NCBI RefSeq assembly: GCF_011682145.1 | Contig: NZ_WHJH01000007.1 | Span: 1 to 64,000, forward strand | DNA length: 64,000 bases | Reading direction: 5' to 3' | Source of the DNA: Massilia mucilaginosa | GTDB lineage: Bacteria; Pseudomonadota; Gammaproteobacteria; Burkholderiales; Burkholderiaceae_D | Shown here: positions 29,792 through 38,970 of the stretch, one piece after another | Layout of the letters: each line of letters starts with the position of its first letter | Numbering within the stretch: the stretch's first letter is position 1 | Position numbers and translations under genes: made by a program | The notes under the pieces: model-generated | The model's database searches: none | The model's input: the letters and a program-made list of their open reading frames with translations, nothing else | Told to the model about the DNA's origin: nothing

Positions 29792-32380
29792 ATGAACAGC
29801 GACAAACAACAACAGCGTCAGTGCGCGGCAGCGGGCGGCTTTCCGCGCCTGTCCCTCATTGCTTTCGGAATCCTGCAACTGTGCACCGGCATCGCGCACG
29901 CGGCCGACAGCGCCGCCGGCAGCAGCGAAGCAACCGCGATCCCTTCCGATATCGTGGTCATCGCCGGCCAGCGTTCGAGCATGAAGCGCGCACTGGCGGC
30001 CCAGCAGAAGGCCGATAACATCGTCAGCATCATCAGCAGCGACGATATCGGCGGCCTGCCGGACAAGAACGCCGCCGAGGCGCTGGCCCGCCTGCCAGGC
30101 GTGGCGGTGCAGCGCGACCAGGGCGAAGGCCGCTATATCGTGGTGCGCGGCATCGGCCCCGATTACAACGCCGTCACCATCAACGGCGCGTCGGTGCCGT
30201 CGCCGGAAGCGGGCCGCCGCGCGGTCGCTCTCGACGTGCTGCCGGCCGGCCTGATTCGCTCGCTGGAAGTGTCCAAGACCCTCATGCCCGATCAGGATGC
30301 GAACTCGCTCGGCGGCTCGGTCGACGTCAAGTCGCTGTCGGCCTTCGACTTGCCCGGCACCGCGCTGTCGCTCCAGGCGGGAGCGAGCCGCGACCAGAAT
30401 ACCGGCAAGACCAGCCCGAACGCCGGCGCCTTGTGGGCCGAGCGCTTTTTGGACGGCAAACTGGGCGTGGCGGCCGGCATCAGCGGCGAGCGCCGCAAGT
30501 TCGGTTCCGATAACGTGGAAACCGGCGGCGCCTGGAGCGAGGGCAAGCTGTCCGGCCTCGAGATGCGCAATTACCTGCCCGAGCGCGAACGCCGCGCGCT
30601 GGCGCTCAACCTCGATTACCGCCCGCAGTCGGGCCAGTCGCTCTATCTGCGCACGTTCGTGAGCGAATTTTCGGACGATGAAGTGCGCGACCGTCTGTCG
30701 ATCAGCAACGTCAAGGGCGATGAAGCGGCGCCCGATACGCCATTTACCGCCCGCGCCGAACGGCGCCTGCGCCAGCGCAAGTACACCCAGCGCATCACGT
30801 CGGCCGTGACCGGCGGCGAGGCCCGCTTCGGCGACTGGAAACTGGCCGCGTCGGGCGGCGCCAGCCGCGCCACCGAAGACACGCCCGAGAGCATCAACGA
30901 CGGGCGCTTCCGCGCTTCGTCCAACGTGGCCGGCCTGCGCTTCTCCGGCACCGGCGTGCCGCGCCTGACCGGCCCTGCCAGCCTGTCCGATGCGGCCAGC
31001 TACAAGCTGCAGGGGATCACCCTGCAGGCGCGCGACAGCGCCGACGCCGAGCGCCACGTCAAGGTCGACCTGGGCCGCAGCCTGGCGCTGGGCGACGCTG
31101 CTGCCGACGTCACGGCGGACATCAAGGGCGGCGTCAAGATCAGCCGCCGCACCAAGGAAAACGACACCGAACAATGGGGCTACACCAGCAGCAAAGCCAC
31201 CAGCGGCAATTACTGGGGCGCGGGCAGCGTGTCGATGAGCGGCTTCACCCAGGGTACGCTCGATTACCCGTTCGCCAACCTGGGGCCGGGCCTGAATGCT
31301 GGCGCCATCCGCGCGCGGGTGGCGCGACTCGATCGCGCTGGCGCCAGGCTCACCGAGGAATCGAACCTGGATGACTTCAGCATGGACGAGGACATCAACA
31401 GCGCCTATCTGCAGGCCGGCGCCGACATCGGCCGCTGGCGCCTGCTGGCCGGCATGCGCCACGAACGCACCAGTTTCGCCGCGCGCGGCCAGCAGGTGTC
31501 GGAAGACGGCCTGGCGCCGCTCGCCCGCAGCAAGTCGTATTCGAACTGGCTGCCGAACCTGCAGGCGCGCTTCGATATCGACAAAGATACCAGCGTGCGC
31601 GCCGCGTGGACGAATGCCGTGGTGCGGGCCAACTTCAGCCAGCTGGCGCCGGGCGTGAGCCTGGCCAGCAATACCGAAGCGGTGATCGGCAACCCGGACC
31701 TGAAACCGCTGGAAGCGTCGAACCTGGACCTGGGCATCGAGCGCATGCTCGGCGCGGACGGCGCCGTGTCGGCCTACCTGTACTCGAAGGATATCAAGAA
31801 CTTCACCTACACCACCGATCTGGCGGGCAGCGGGGCGTGGGCCGGCTACACCACCGCCACCAGCTACGCCAATGGCGACAAGGCGCGCGTGCACGGGCTG
31901 GAGCTGTCGTATTCGCAGTCGCTGCGCATGCTGCCGGCGCCATGGAACGGCTTGATCGTCGGCGCCAACGCCAGCTTCAATGACGCCAGGGCGACCATCG
32001 GCCGCTTCGACAAGGCCAGCGGCGGCCAGTTGACGCGCCGGATCCGCCTGCCGGGGCAGTCGAAGCAGATCGTCAACCTGATGCTCGGCTACGAAAACGG
32101 GCCGCTCAGCACTCGCCTGGCGCTCAATCACAAGTCCTCGTACCTGCTCGAAGTGGCCGACGACATGCTCGACGCCTCGCAAGACCGCTACGTCGACGCC
32201 CAGCGCCAGGTCGATTTTTCGCTCGGCTACCAGATCAACAAGCGTGTGCAGCTGGTCTTCGAGGGCATCAACCTGAATAATGAAACCTATTACGTGTACC
32301 AGGGCAGCAAGCCGTATAACGTCCAGTACGAGCAGTACGGCCGTACCTTCAAATTGAGCCTGAAAGCGAACTTTTTCTGA
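29792..32380 (+). CDS. TonB-dependent outer-membrane receptor (likely for phytate or its products)
   Basis: This 862-residue receptor has a signal peptide (residues 1-38, ending IAHA-AD), a TonB-box-like DIVVIAG and a plug domain (AAEALARLPGVAVQRDQGEGRYIVVRG... LGGSVDVKSLSAFDLPG). The beta-barrel ends in KLSLKANFF with a terminal aromatic residue. The plug wording is that of the Xanthomonas/Caulobacter receptor class. I chose ATG 29792 because the signal peptide follows at once; reading frame upstream runs through repeats. The phytase gene begins one base after its stop, so the pair is an operon, and import of phytate or inositol phosphates is inferred. Confidence 0.9.
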   Translation: MNSDKQQQRQCAAAGGFPRLSLIAFGILQLCTGIAHAADSAAGSSEATAIPSDIVVIAGQRSSMKRALAAQQKADNIVSIISSDDIGGLPDKNAAEALARLPGVAVQRDQGEGRYIVVRGIGPDYNAVTINGASVPSPEAGRRAVALDVLPAGLIRSLEVSKTLMPDQDANSLGGSVDVKSLSAFDLPGTALSLQAGASRDQNTGKTSPNAGALWAERFLDGKLGVAAGISGERRKFGSDNVETGGAWSEGKLSGLEMRNYLPERERRALALNLDYRPQSGQSLYLRTFVSEFSDDEVRDRLSISNVKGDEAAPDTPFTARAERRLRQRKYTQRITSAVTGGEARFGDWKLAASGGASRATEDTPESINDGRFRASSNVAGLRFSGTGVPRLTGPASLSDAASYKLQGITLQARDSADAERHVKVDLGRSLALGDAAADVTADIKGGVKISRRTKENDTEQWGYTSSKATSGNYWGAGSVSMSGFTQGTLDYPFANLGPGLNAGAIRARVARLDRAGARLTEESNLDDFSMDEDINSAYLQAGADIGRWRLLAGMRHERTSFAARGQQVSEDGLAPLARSKSYSNWLPNLQARFDIDKDTSVRAAWTNAVVRANFSQLAPGVSLASNTEAVIGNPDLKPLEASNLDLGIERMLGADGAVSAYLYSKDIKNFTYTTDLAGSGAWAGYTTATSYANGDKARVHGLELSYSQSLRMLPAPWNGLIVGANASFNDARATIGRFDKASGGQLTRRIRLPGQSKQIVNLMLGYENGPLSTRLALNHKSSYLLEVADDMLDASQDRYVDAQRQVDFSLGYQINKRVQLVFEGINLNNETYYVYQGSKPYNVQYEQYGRTFKLSLKANFF

Positions 32381-32381
32381 T

Positions 32382-33968
32382 ATGACCATGCAAAAACACC
32401 TTACCCGCGCAGCCGCTTTGCTGTGCATCCTGGCCGGCACCGCAGTGCATTCAGCCCACGCCGCCGACCGCATCGCCCTCGATGGCGGCGGCTGGCTCTC
32501 GCTCGACAGGCAGGCCTTGCAGCTGACCGACGCCGCCGGCAAGGAGCTGGCGCGCCTGCCGATGCGCGCCAGGCAGCTCGACGTGCGCACCACCAAGGGC
32601 AGCGGCATCGCCGTGGTGCTCGATGCCGATACCCAGCACGCGCTGCCGATCCGTGTCGACGTACGGCGCGGCGAGCTGGCGCGCATGGCGCCTTTGCCGC
32701 AGCAGCCGTTCGGCCTGGAGGGCCTGTGCCTGTTTCGCGACCAGCAGGGACTGGACTTCCTGTTCGTCGCCGCCAAGGATGGCCAGGCGGAGCAGTGGCT
32801 GATGCACGGCGCCACGCCGCAGCTGGTGCGCAAACTGAGCATGCCGCTCGACGCCGGCCAATGCAAGGTGGACGACGCGCGCCACACGCTGTATGCGAAC
32901 GAGGAGGGCGTCGGCACCTGGGCGTATGAGGCAAACAGCGAGGCGGCGCCGGCGCGGCGCCTGCTCAAGGCCGGTGCGCGCCTGCCGGCGGGTCCGGTGG
33001 CTTCGCCTGCGGCGGTGGTCGAGCCGCGCGCGCAGACCATGCCGGTGGCGCGCCTGGGCGACGTGGCGGACGATCCGGCGATCTGGGTGCATCCGCAGGA
33101 CGCCACCCGCTCGCGCGTGCTGGGCACGAACAAGAAGCAGGGCCTGATGGTGTACGACCTGCAGGGCAGGCAGCAGCAGTTCCTGGACGTGGGCCGCCTG
33201 AATAACGTGGACCTGCGCCAGGGCGTGAACATGGATGGCAAGGCGGTCGATCTGGCGGTGGCCAGCCAGCGCGACGACAACAGCGTGGTGCTGTTCGGCT
33301 TCGACGCGGACGGCAAGGTGGCCGAGCTGACGCGCTTTGCGACCGGTTTCCCGGAGGTGTATGGCATTTGCCTGTTCCAGCCGCGCAGTGGTGGGCTGGA
33401 GGTGATCGTCAACGACAAGGGCGGGGCGTTCCGCCAGTTCCGCATCGCGCGCAGCGGCGAGGCGTGGAGCAGCAAGCTGGCACGCGAGTTCAAGGTCGAC
33501 AGCCAGCCGGAAGGCTGCGTTGCCGACGACCGCAACGAGCGTTTGTTCATCGGTGAGGAAAAGCGCGGCGTGTGGACCCTGGCGGCGCGCGGCGATCAGC
33601 CGGCGACGCGCAAGATGGTGCTTGGCGTGGGCCGCGATTTGCACGCGGATGTGGAGGGGATGGCGATTTACGAAGCCGCGAAGGGCGCGTACCTGATCGT
33701 GTCGAGCCAAGGGGACAGCAGTTATGTGGTGCTCGATGCGGTCGCCCCGTACAAGGTGCGCGGGCGCTTCAAGGTGGGGTTCAACCTGGCCGAGGGGATC
33801 GATGGGACGTCCGACACCGATGGACTCGATGTGACGTCGAAGAACCTGGGCGGGCCGTATGCGCAGGGCATGCTGGTGATTCAGGATGGGTACAAACGCA
33901 TGCCGGATGGGCCGCAGAACTTCAAGTATGTGAGTTGGGAGGATGTTGCGAAGGCATTGAAACTGTGA
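32382..33968 (+). CDS. Secreted beta-propeller phytase (3-phytase), dual-domain
   Basis: This 528-residue protein has a signal peptide (residues 1-27, ending SAHA-AD). From about residue 205 it matches beta-propeller phytases: DDPAIWVHP (about 230), TNKKQGLMVYDL, NNVDLR, EVYGICLF, QPEGCVADD with LFIGEEKRGVWT, LHADVEGM, and the closing DTDGLDVTSKNLG and LVIQDG. The acidic residues in these motifs bind the calcium ions needed for phosphate release from phytate. The first 170 mature residues resemble a partial, degenerate propeller, as in known dual-domain phytases. It is coupled to the TonB receptor upstream. No Pho box was recognised. Confidence 0.9.
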   Translation: MTMQKHLTRAAALLCILAGTAVHSAHAADRIALDGGGWLSLDRQALQLTDAAGKELARLPMRARQLDVRTTKGSGIAVVLDADTQHALPIRVDVRRGELARMAPLPQQPFGLEGLCLFRDQQGLDFLFVAAKDGQAEQWLMHGATPQLVRKLSMPLDAGQCKVDDARHTLYANEEGVGTWAYEANSEAAPARRLLKAGARLPAGPVASPAAVVEPRAQTMPVARLGDVADDPAIWVHPQDATRSRVLGTNKKQGLMVYDLQGRQQQFLDVGRLNNVDLRQGVNMDGKAVDLAVASQRDDNSVVLFGFDADGKVAELTRFATGFPEVYGICLFQPRSGGLEVIVNDKGGAFRQFRIARSGEAWSSKLAREFKVDSQPEGCVADDRNERLFIGEEKRGVWTLAARGDQPATRKMVLGVGRDLHADVEGMAIYEAAKGAYLIVSSQGDSSYVVLDAVAPYKVRGRFKVGFNLAEGIDGTSDTDGLDVTSKNLGGPYAQGMLVIQDGYKRMPDGPQNFKYVSWEDVAKALKL

Positions 33969-34116
33969 ATGCTGGCGGTGGTGGCTGCGCGAACGATGGA
34001 GAGAGGGAATATGCGCTTGGTTTGTTCTGGATCAGTTACCAGCGTGTGCAGGGTTTGACTGGGCTGGCGTTTGCGCTCAAAATTTCTTGACTCTCTTTCT
34101 CTCTCCGGTACCCACC

Positions 34117-34560
34117 ATGCTCAGCACATTCCTGAAGCTGCTGCTCCGCGAAGTTTCCCTGATCGCCCGGAACGGCCGCAATTCGCTCATCGCACTGGGC
34201 AACGAACGCCGCGCCGCCATGCGCCTCGACCGCCTGGCCGACCGCCTCGCGCGAATGGGATACAAGATCGACATGCTGCGCAAGCGCATGGAAGCGGGCC
34301 TCGACGAAGCGCTCGATGCCGACGCCAGCCTGCGCGAAGCGCTCAAGGCATTGAAGGAAGATATCCGCACGGTGCGCAGCCAGCTGTATTCGCTGACCGG
34401 CCCAGACAGCTCGCCGCGTTTGCAGCGCGCTTTCAACCGCCTGTCGGCCATCGCCGAAAAAACCTATGCCGCAGCCGACAAGCTGCAATGGGAAATCGAC
34501 GCGCTGGAACCGCAGGCAGGGCCGCAACAGGCCCCCGCATGCAAGCGCTCAAGCGCTTAA
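34117..34560 (+). CDS. Helical protein of unknown function
   Basis: This 147-residue protein is strongly helical and charged. It opens with MLSTFLKLLLREVSLIARNG (amphipathic, possibly membrane-associating) and continues with a long coiled-coil-like stretch rich in Arg, Leu, Ala and Glu (about 30-125). No cysteine clusters, enzymatic motif or signal peptide is seen. Its 3' end overlaps the end of the convergent cobA by 12 bases. Support comes from codon usage like its neighbours and the ATG-started frame; no strong ribosome site is visible. Confidence 0.55.
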   Translation: MLSTFLKLLLREVSLIARNGRNSLIALGNERRAAMRLDRLADRLARMGYKIDMLRKRMEAGLDEALDADASLREALKALKEDIRTVRSQLYSLTGPDSSPRLQRAFNRLSAIAEKTYAAADKLQWEIDALEPQAGPQQAPACKRSSA

Positions 34561-35316
34561 CTGCGCCCCGTCCAGGCGATCGCCGTCCTGCACGGTATCG
34601 ATCGGCTGGCTGTCGCGCAGCGCCATGGCGTCGCCCAGCATCACCAGCACCGGGCCGTGCGCCGGCCCAAGACCGTGCGCCAGGGTGGCCAGGGTCAGGC
34701 GCATGATGCGCTGCTCCGGGCGGCTGCAATTTTCAATCACCACCACCGGCGTATCCGGCCTGCGGCCCTGGTCCAGCAGGCGCTGAGCGGTCACGATCGC
34801 TTCGCGCCCGCCCATGTACTGCACCAAGGTGTCGGTATCGGGAATGGCGGTCTGGTCTTCCAGTTCGGGCGCGGTGCTGGACGTGAAAAACGCCACGCTG
34901 CGCGCCACGCCGCGCTTGGTCAGCGGCTGTTTGCTTGCCGCCGCCGCCGCCACCGCAGTGGTAATGCCCGGCACGACCTCAACCTCGATGCCGGCTTCTT
35001 CCAGCGCGCGCAATTCTTCATCGGCGCGCCCGAACAGCATCGGGTCGCCGCCTTTCAGGCGCACCACCAGCGCGTATTTTTGCGCGCTGTCGACCAGCTG
35101 CTTGTTGATGAAGGCCTGCGCCGTGGACAACTGCCCGCAGCGCTTGCCTACGGCGATCTTCAGCGCCTGCGGACACAGTGCCAGCATCTCGTCGGTCACC
35201 AGGGCATCATGCAGCACCACGTCGGCCCGCTCCAGCAGGCGCGCGCCGCGCAGGGTGATGAGGTCCTGGGCGCCGGGGCCGGCGCCGATCAGATAGACTT
35301 TTCCGAGTGCTGACAT
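34549..35316 (-). CDS. cobA: Uroporphyrinogen-III C-methyltransferase
   Basis: This 255-residue SAM-dependent enzyme makes precorrin-2, the precursor of siroheme (and cobalamin). Family marks are KVYLIGAGPGAQDLITLRG at the start, DVVLHDALV, VVRLKGGDPMLFGR, VVPGITTAVAAAA and LVQYMGG. It is the short, single-domain form lacking the dehydrogenase/ferrochelatase module of CysG. AAAGGA precedes ATG 35316. As last gene of the leftward cys operon, 42 bases after cysN, it fits supply of siroheme for sulfite reductase. Confidence 0.92.
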   Translation of the reverse strand: MSALGKVYLIGAGPGAQDLITLRGARLLERADVVLHDALVTDEMLALCPQALKIAVGKRCGQLSTAQAFINKQLVDSAQKYALVVRLKGGDPMLFGRADEELRALEEAGIEVEVVPGITTAVAAAAASKQPLTKRGVARSVAFFTSSTAPELEDQTAIPDTDTLVQYMGGREAIVTAQRLLDQGRRPDTPVVVIENCSRPEQRIMRLTLATLAHGLGPAHGPVLVMLGDAMALRDSQPIDTVQDGDRLDGAQLSA

Positions 35317-35358
35317 AAAGCGTTCCTTTTGCTGGCTTCCAGAGCTGGCGCTGACTAT

Positions 35359-36678
35359 TTACGCGTCCAGTCGGATCATACCAGCGGCAACCGTCTGGTG
35401 AGTAACTTCATCGATCAAAATGAAGGCGCCCGTTGCGCGGATGTCGGCGTAGGCGTCGGCCGCCAGCGGCTGCTGCACGGTCAGGCCGATGCGCGCGATG
35501 TCGTTCAGCTTCAACCCGTCGGCCGCGTGGCGCTCTTGCGTATTGATGTCGAGCAGGGTGTCGACGCCGGTGATCTTGGCCGAGGTCTGCTTGGTGCCAT
35601 GCTTGATCCAGTATTTGCGGCGCATGTCGAGCGGCTCGTCCGACATCCAGCACACGTCCGCCTTGAGCGTCTTGAGCAGGGTCGCGGGCTGGTCGGCGCC
35701 GGCCAGCAGGTCGCCGCGCGAGATGTCCAGGTATTCATTGAGCAGCAGGGTGATCGACTGGCCCACCACTGCCGACTGGTGCGAGCCTTCCAGGGTCAGG
35801 ATGTCCTTGACGGTGGCGCTCTGGCCCGAAGGCTGGACCACCAGCTTGTCGCCCACCTTGACCATGCCCGCTTCGATGCGGCCCATGTAGCCGCGGAAGT
35901 CGTTCGCTTCGTGGCCGTTGTGGCGCGCCACCAGCTGCACCGGGAAGCGGAATGGGGCCGCGTGCGATTCGTCGTAGACCGAGAGCGACTCGAGCAGCGA
36001 GATCAGGGTCGGACCCTGGTACCATTTCATTTTTTCGCTCGGCTCGACCACGTTGTCGCCGGTCAGGGCGGACAGCGGAATCGGCGTGATGTCTGTCAAG
36101 CCCAGGGTCGCGGCAAACTCCTTGTAGGCCTTGACGATGCGGTCGTACACGGCCTGGTCGTAGTTCACCAGGTCCATCTTGTTGACGGCGACGACCACGT
36201 GCTCGATCTGCAGCAGGTGGGCGATGGTCGAATGGCGCTTGGTCTGGATCAGCAGATCCACGCCGCCGTCTTCACGCAGCTTGACCTTGGAGACGTCGAT
36301 CAAAATGATCACCGCGTCGGCGGTCGAGGCGCCGGTGACCATGTTGCGGGTGTACTGCTCGTGGCCCGGCGTGTCGGCGATGATGAACTTGCGCTTGGGC
36401 GTGGCGAAGTAGCGGTAGGCCACGTCGATGGTGATGCCCTGTTCGCGTTCCGCTTCCAGGCCGTCGGTCAGCAAGGACAGGTCGACCGCGTCGCCCACGG
36501 TGCGCTTGTGCTTCGAGCGCGACATCGCGTCGAGCTGGTCGGCGAAGATGCCCTTGCTGTCGAACAGCAGGCGCCCGATCAGGGTGCTTTTGCCGTCGTC
36601 GACGGAACCGGCGGTGATGAAACGCAGCAGGCCGCGTTCGGTCGGGGTGTGGTTATGATTGTCGATACGGGCGTTCAT
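35359..36678 (-). CDS. cysN: Sulfate adenylyltransferase subunit 1 (GTPase)
   Basis: This 439-residue GTPase drives adenylation of sulfate by CysD. Residues 18-230 are an EF-Tu-like G domain with GSVDDGKST (P-loop), DTPGHEQYT and NKMDL, followed by two beta-barrel domains. The C-terminal APS kinase domain found in fused CysNC/NodQ proteins is absent. ATG 36678 overlaps the cysD stop (ATGA). No separate cysC occurs nearby, in line with the APS-type CysH. Confidence 0.94.
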   Translation of the reverse strand: MNARIDNHNHTPTERGLLRFITAGSVDDGKSTLIGRLLFDSKGIFADQLDAMSRSKHKRTVGDAVDLSLLTDGLEAEREQGITIDVAYRYFATPKRKFIIADTPGHEQYTRNMVTGASTADAVIILIDVSKVKLREDGGVDLLIQTKRHSTIAHLLQIEHVVVAVNKMDLVNYDQAVYDRIVKAYKEFAATLGLTDITPIPLSALTGDNVVEPSEKMKWYQGPTLISLLESLSVYDESHAAPFRFPVQLVARHNGHEANDFRGYMGRIEAGMVKVGDKLVVQPSGQSATVKDILTLEGSHQSAVVGQSITLLLNEYLDISRGDLLAGADQPATLLKTLKADVCWMSDEPLDMRRKYWIKHGTKQTSAKITGVDTLLDINTQERHAADGLKLNDIARIGLTVQQPLAADAYADIRATGAFILIDEVTHQTVAAGMIRLDA

Positions 36679-37616
36679 CAGAAGTATCCTGCTTTCTTGC
36701 GTTTTTCCATCGAGGCTTCGGAGGTCTGGTCGTCCATCCGGGTGGCACCGCGTTCGGTGATCTGGGTGATGGCGGTTTCGGCGATGATCGCTTCGACCGT
36801 CGATGCGCTTGAGCTAACAGGGCAGGTGCACGAAATGTCGCCCACGGTGCGGAAGCGCACCACTTGCGTTTCGACGGTTTCGCCATCGCGCGCCGGGGTC
36901 AGGTCGGTCAGCGGCACCAGCAGGCCGTTGCGCGCAATGACCTGGCGCTCGTGCGCGAAGTAGATCGGCGGCAAGGCCAGTTTTTCGCGCTGGATGTAGA
37001 GCCACACATCGAGTTCGGTCCAGTTCGAAATCGGGAACACGCGCATGTTTTCGCCCGGGTGTACGCGGGTGTTATACAGGTCCCACAGTTCCGGGCGCTG
37101 GCCCTTGGGGTCCCACTGGCCGAATTCGTCCCGGAAGGAGAAGATGCGTTCCTTGGCACGGGCTTTTTCTTCGTCACGCCGCGCGCCGCCGATGCAGGCG
37201 TCGAATTTGTGTTCGGCGATCGTCTCGAGCAAGGTCACCGCTTGCGCCGCGTTGCGCGAGTCGGTCTGCGGGTTACGCAGGCGCACGGTGCCGCGCTTGA
37301 TCGAGTCTTCGACGCTGCCGACGATCAGGCGCTCGCCCAGTTCCGCCACGCGGGCGTCGCGGAAGGTGATCACTTCGGCGAAATTGTGGCCGGTGTCGAT
37401 GTGCACCAGCGGGAACGGGAATTTACCCGGACGGAAGGCTTTTTCGGCAAGGCGCAGCAGCACGACCGAGTCCTTCCCGCCCGAGAACAGCAGGGCGGGG
37501 TTGGCGCATTCGGCGGCGACTTCGCGCAGGATGTGGATCGCTTCCGATTCGAGCGCATCGAGGTGGCGCGCATTGACGTCGGTCAGTACGCGCGGGGTGT
37601 CGGTCAGTGTAGTCAT
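36678..37616 (-). CDS. cysD: Sulfate adenylyltransferase subunit 2
   Basis: This 312-residue subunit makes adenosine phosphosulfate from ATP and sulfate. The PP-loop is LLFSGGKDSVVLL (about residue 45), followed by HIDTGHNFAEVI, CIGGARRDEEKARAKER and NWTELDVWLYI, all typical of CysD. I chose ATG 37616 because homologues begin close to there; a frame extension of 17 codons upstream lacks conservation-like wording. The stop overlaps the cysN start. Confidence 0.94.
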   Translation of the reverse strand: MTTLTDTPRVLTDVNARHLDALESEAIHILREVAAECANPALLFSGGKDSVVLLRLAEKAFRPGKFPFPLVHIDTGHNFAEVITFRDARVAELGERLIVGSVEDSIKRGTVRLRNPQTDSRNAAQAVTLLETIAEHKFDACIGGARRDEEKARAKERIFSFRDEFGQWDPKGQRPELWDLYNTRVHPGENMRVFPISNWTELDVWLYIQREKLALPPIYFAHERQVIARNGLLVPLTDLTPARDGETVETQVVRFRTVGDISCTCPVSSSASTVEAIIAETAITQITERGATRMDDQTSEASMEKRKKAGYF

Positions 37617-37663
37617 GGTGGCTAGGGCCTTTGTTTTTTTGTTGTGGCGTGCGAGCGTGAGCG

Positions 37664-38380
37664 TCACGCAGCCACGGATTTAATGCGAATCAGTTTTCCA
37701 TCGACCATGTGCAGGCCGCATTCCTTGGAATCCGGGTTTTCCCACCACCAGCGGCCGGCGCGCACGTCTTCGCCCGGTTGCACCGCGCGCGTGCAGGGTG
37801 CGCAGCCGATCGAGGGGAAGCCCTGGTCGTGCAGCGCGTTGTACGGCACATTGTTATCGCGGATGTAGTTCCAGACATCGGTCTCGGACCAGTCCGCCAG
37901 CGGATTGAACTTGGCCATGCCGTGCGCGGCGTCGTCTTCCTGGATGTCGAGCTGGGCGCGCGTGCTCGATTGCGAGCGGCGCTGGCCGGTCACCCAGGCC
38001 TTGTTGCCGGCCAGGGCGCGGCCGAGCGGCTCGACCTTGCGGATGCGGCAGCACTCGCGGCGCATGTCCACGCTCTCGTAAAAGGCGTTCAGGCCGTGCT
38101 GCGACACATACGCGTCCACCGCGTCCGGCTGCGGTTTGAACAGCGCGATGTCGTAGCCATACGTGGCCTTGACCTGGTCCAGCACCGCCAGCGTTTCCGT
38201 ATGCAGGCGGCCGGTTTCGAGCGAGAAGATCCCGATCGGCAGGTTCGCCTTGAGGATCAAGTCGGTCAGTACCATGTCTTCGGCGGCCAGGCTGGAGGCA
38301 AACACCGCCGGCGAATATTCGGCGGCGATGCGGGCCAGGGTGGCGCGGGTGCTGGCGACGAGGGCGGTGATGTCGGTCAT
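37664..38380 (-). CDS. cysH: Adenylyl-sulfate (APS) reductase, CysH family
   Basis: This 238-residue thioredoxin-family-dependent reductase converts the activated sulfate to sulfite. The PP-loop-like start (FASSLAAEDMVLTDLI) and FSLETGRLH are family marks. The paired cysteines ECCRIRKVEPL and GCAPCTRAV are the four ligands of the iron-sulfur cluster that marks APS-reducing bacterial enzymes, as opposed to cluster-free PAPS reductases. KECGLH near the C-terminus holds the catalytic cysteine. ATG 38380 lies eight bases after the DUF934 stop. It agrees with the lack of an APS kinase gene in the cluster. Confidence 0.93.
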   Translation of the reverse strand: MTDITALVASTRATLARIAAEYSPAVFASSLAAEDMVLTDLILKANLPIGIFSLETGRLHTETLAVLDQVKATYGYDIALFKPQPDAVDAYVSQHGLNAFYESVDMRRECCRIRKVEPLGRALAGNKAWVTGQRRSQSSTRAQLDIQEDDAAHGMAKFNPLADWSETDVWNYIRDNNVPYNALHDQGFPSIGCAPCTRAVQPGEDVRAGRWWWENPDSKECGLHMVDGKLIRIKSVAA

Positions 38381-38388
38381 GATGGGCC

Positions 38389-38970
38389 TCAGATGCCGTA
38401 GCCGACGTCGCTGCTGTCGATGCGCACGTCGCGTTCGTGACGGCGGAACAGCGGCGCCTTGACGTCGACCGAGGCCTGGTACACCTCGGAGAAGTCGGTC
38501 AAGCCCTTGAGCGCGTCGTGGATATTGCGGTCCGGGCGCGTGGCATAGGCGTCGAAGCCGCAGCGCTGCATCTGGAACAGCTGGTCGCGCAGCACGTCGC
38601 CGATGGCGCGCAGTTCGCCTTGATAGTCCATGCGCATGCGCAGGTTGAAGGCGGTCGAGTAGCCGCGCCCATCGGTGAACTTGGGGAAGTCGATGGCGAC
38701 GACCGCGAATTTGTCCAGATCGCCCTTGAGCGATTCGGCGCGTTCGTCGGGTGCGAGCCAGACACCGATCTCGGTGCGCGATGCCAGCGCATCGCGCTGC
38801 GCCTGCCATACCGTCAGCGGCACGATGACTTTGCCTTCGGGGACCACCACCGCGTCCGGCGCGTCGGCGGCGACGCCGGCATCAAGGTCAGCGCTTGCTA
38901 AGCGCAGCACGCTCCAGTCATCGGCGACGACTGCGCGGTGTTTGATGATTTCTTTGTGCGACTCAAGCAT
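38389..38970 (-). CDS. DUF934 protein, sulfite-reductase-associated
   Basis: This 193-residue protein belongs to the DUF934 family, almost always encoded beside cysI or cysH in alpha- and betaproteobacteria and thought to be a partner in sulfite reduction. Typical stretches are VIVPLTVWQAQRDAL, GVWLAPDE, VAIDFPKFTDGRGYSTA and LFQMQRCGFDAYATR. I chose ATG 38970, which overlaps the end of cysI by eight bases; upstream frame shows no homology-like sequence. No redox motif or cofactor site is obvious. Confidence 0.88.
   Translation of the reverse strand: MLESHKEIIKHRAVVADDWSVLRLASADLDAGVAADAPDAVVVPEGKVIVPLTVWQAQRDALASRTEIGVWLAPDERAESLKGDLDKFAVVAIDFPKFTDGRGYSTAFNLRMRMDYQGELRAIGDVLRDQLFQMQRCGFDAYATRPDRNIHDALKGLTDFSEVYQASVDVKAPLFRRHERDVRIDSSDVGYGI

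Noticed and set aside
29678-33550. Open frame of about 1290 codons on the minus strand opposite the receptor and phytase genes
   Set aside because: Both sense genes have signal peptides and family motifs. The antisense product is compositionally biased and runs into the repeat cluster.
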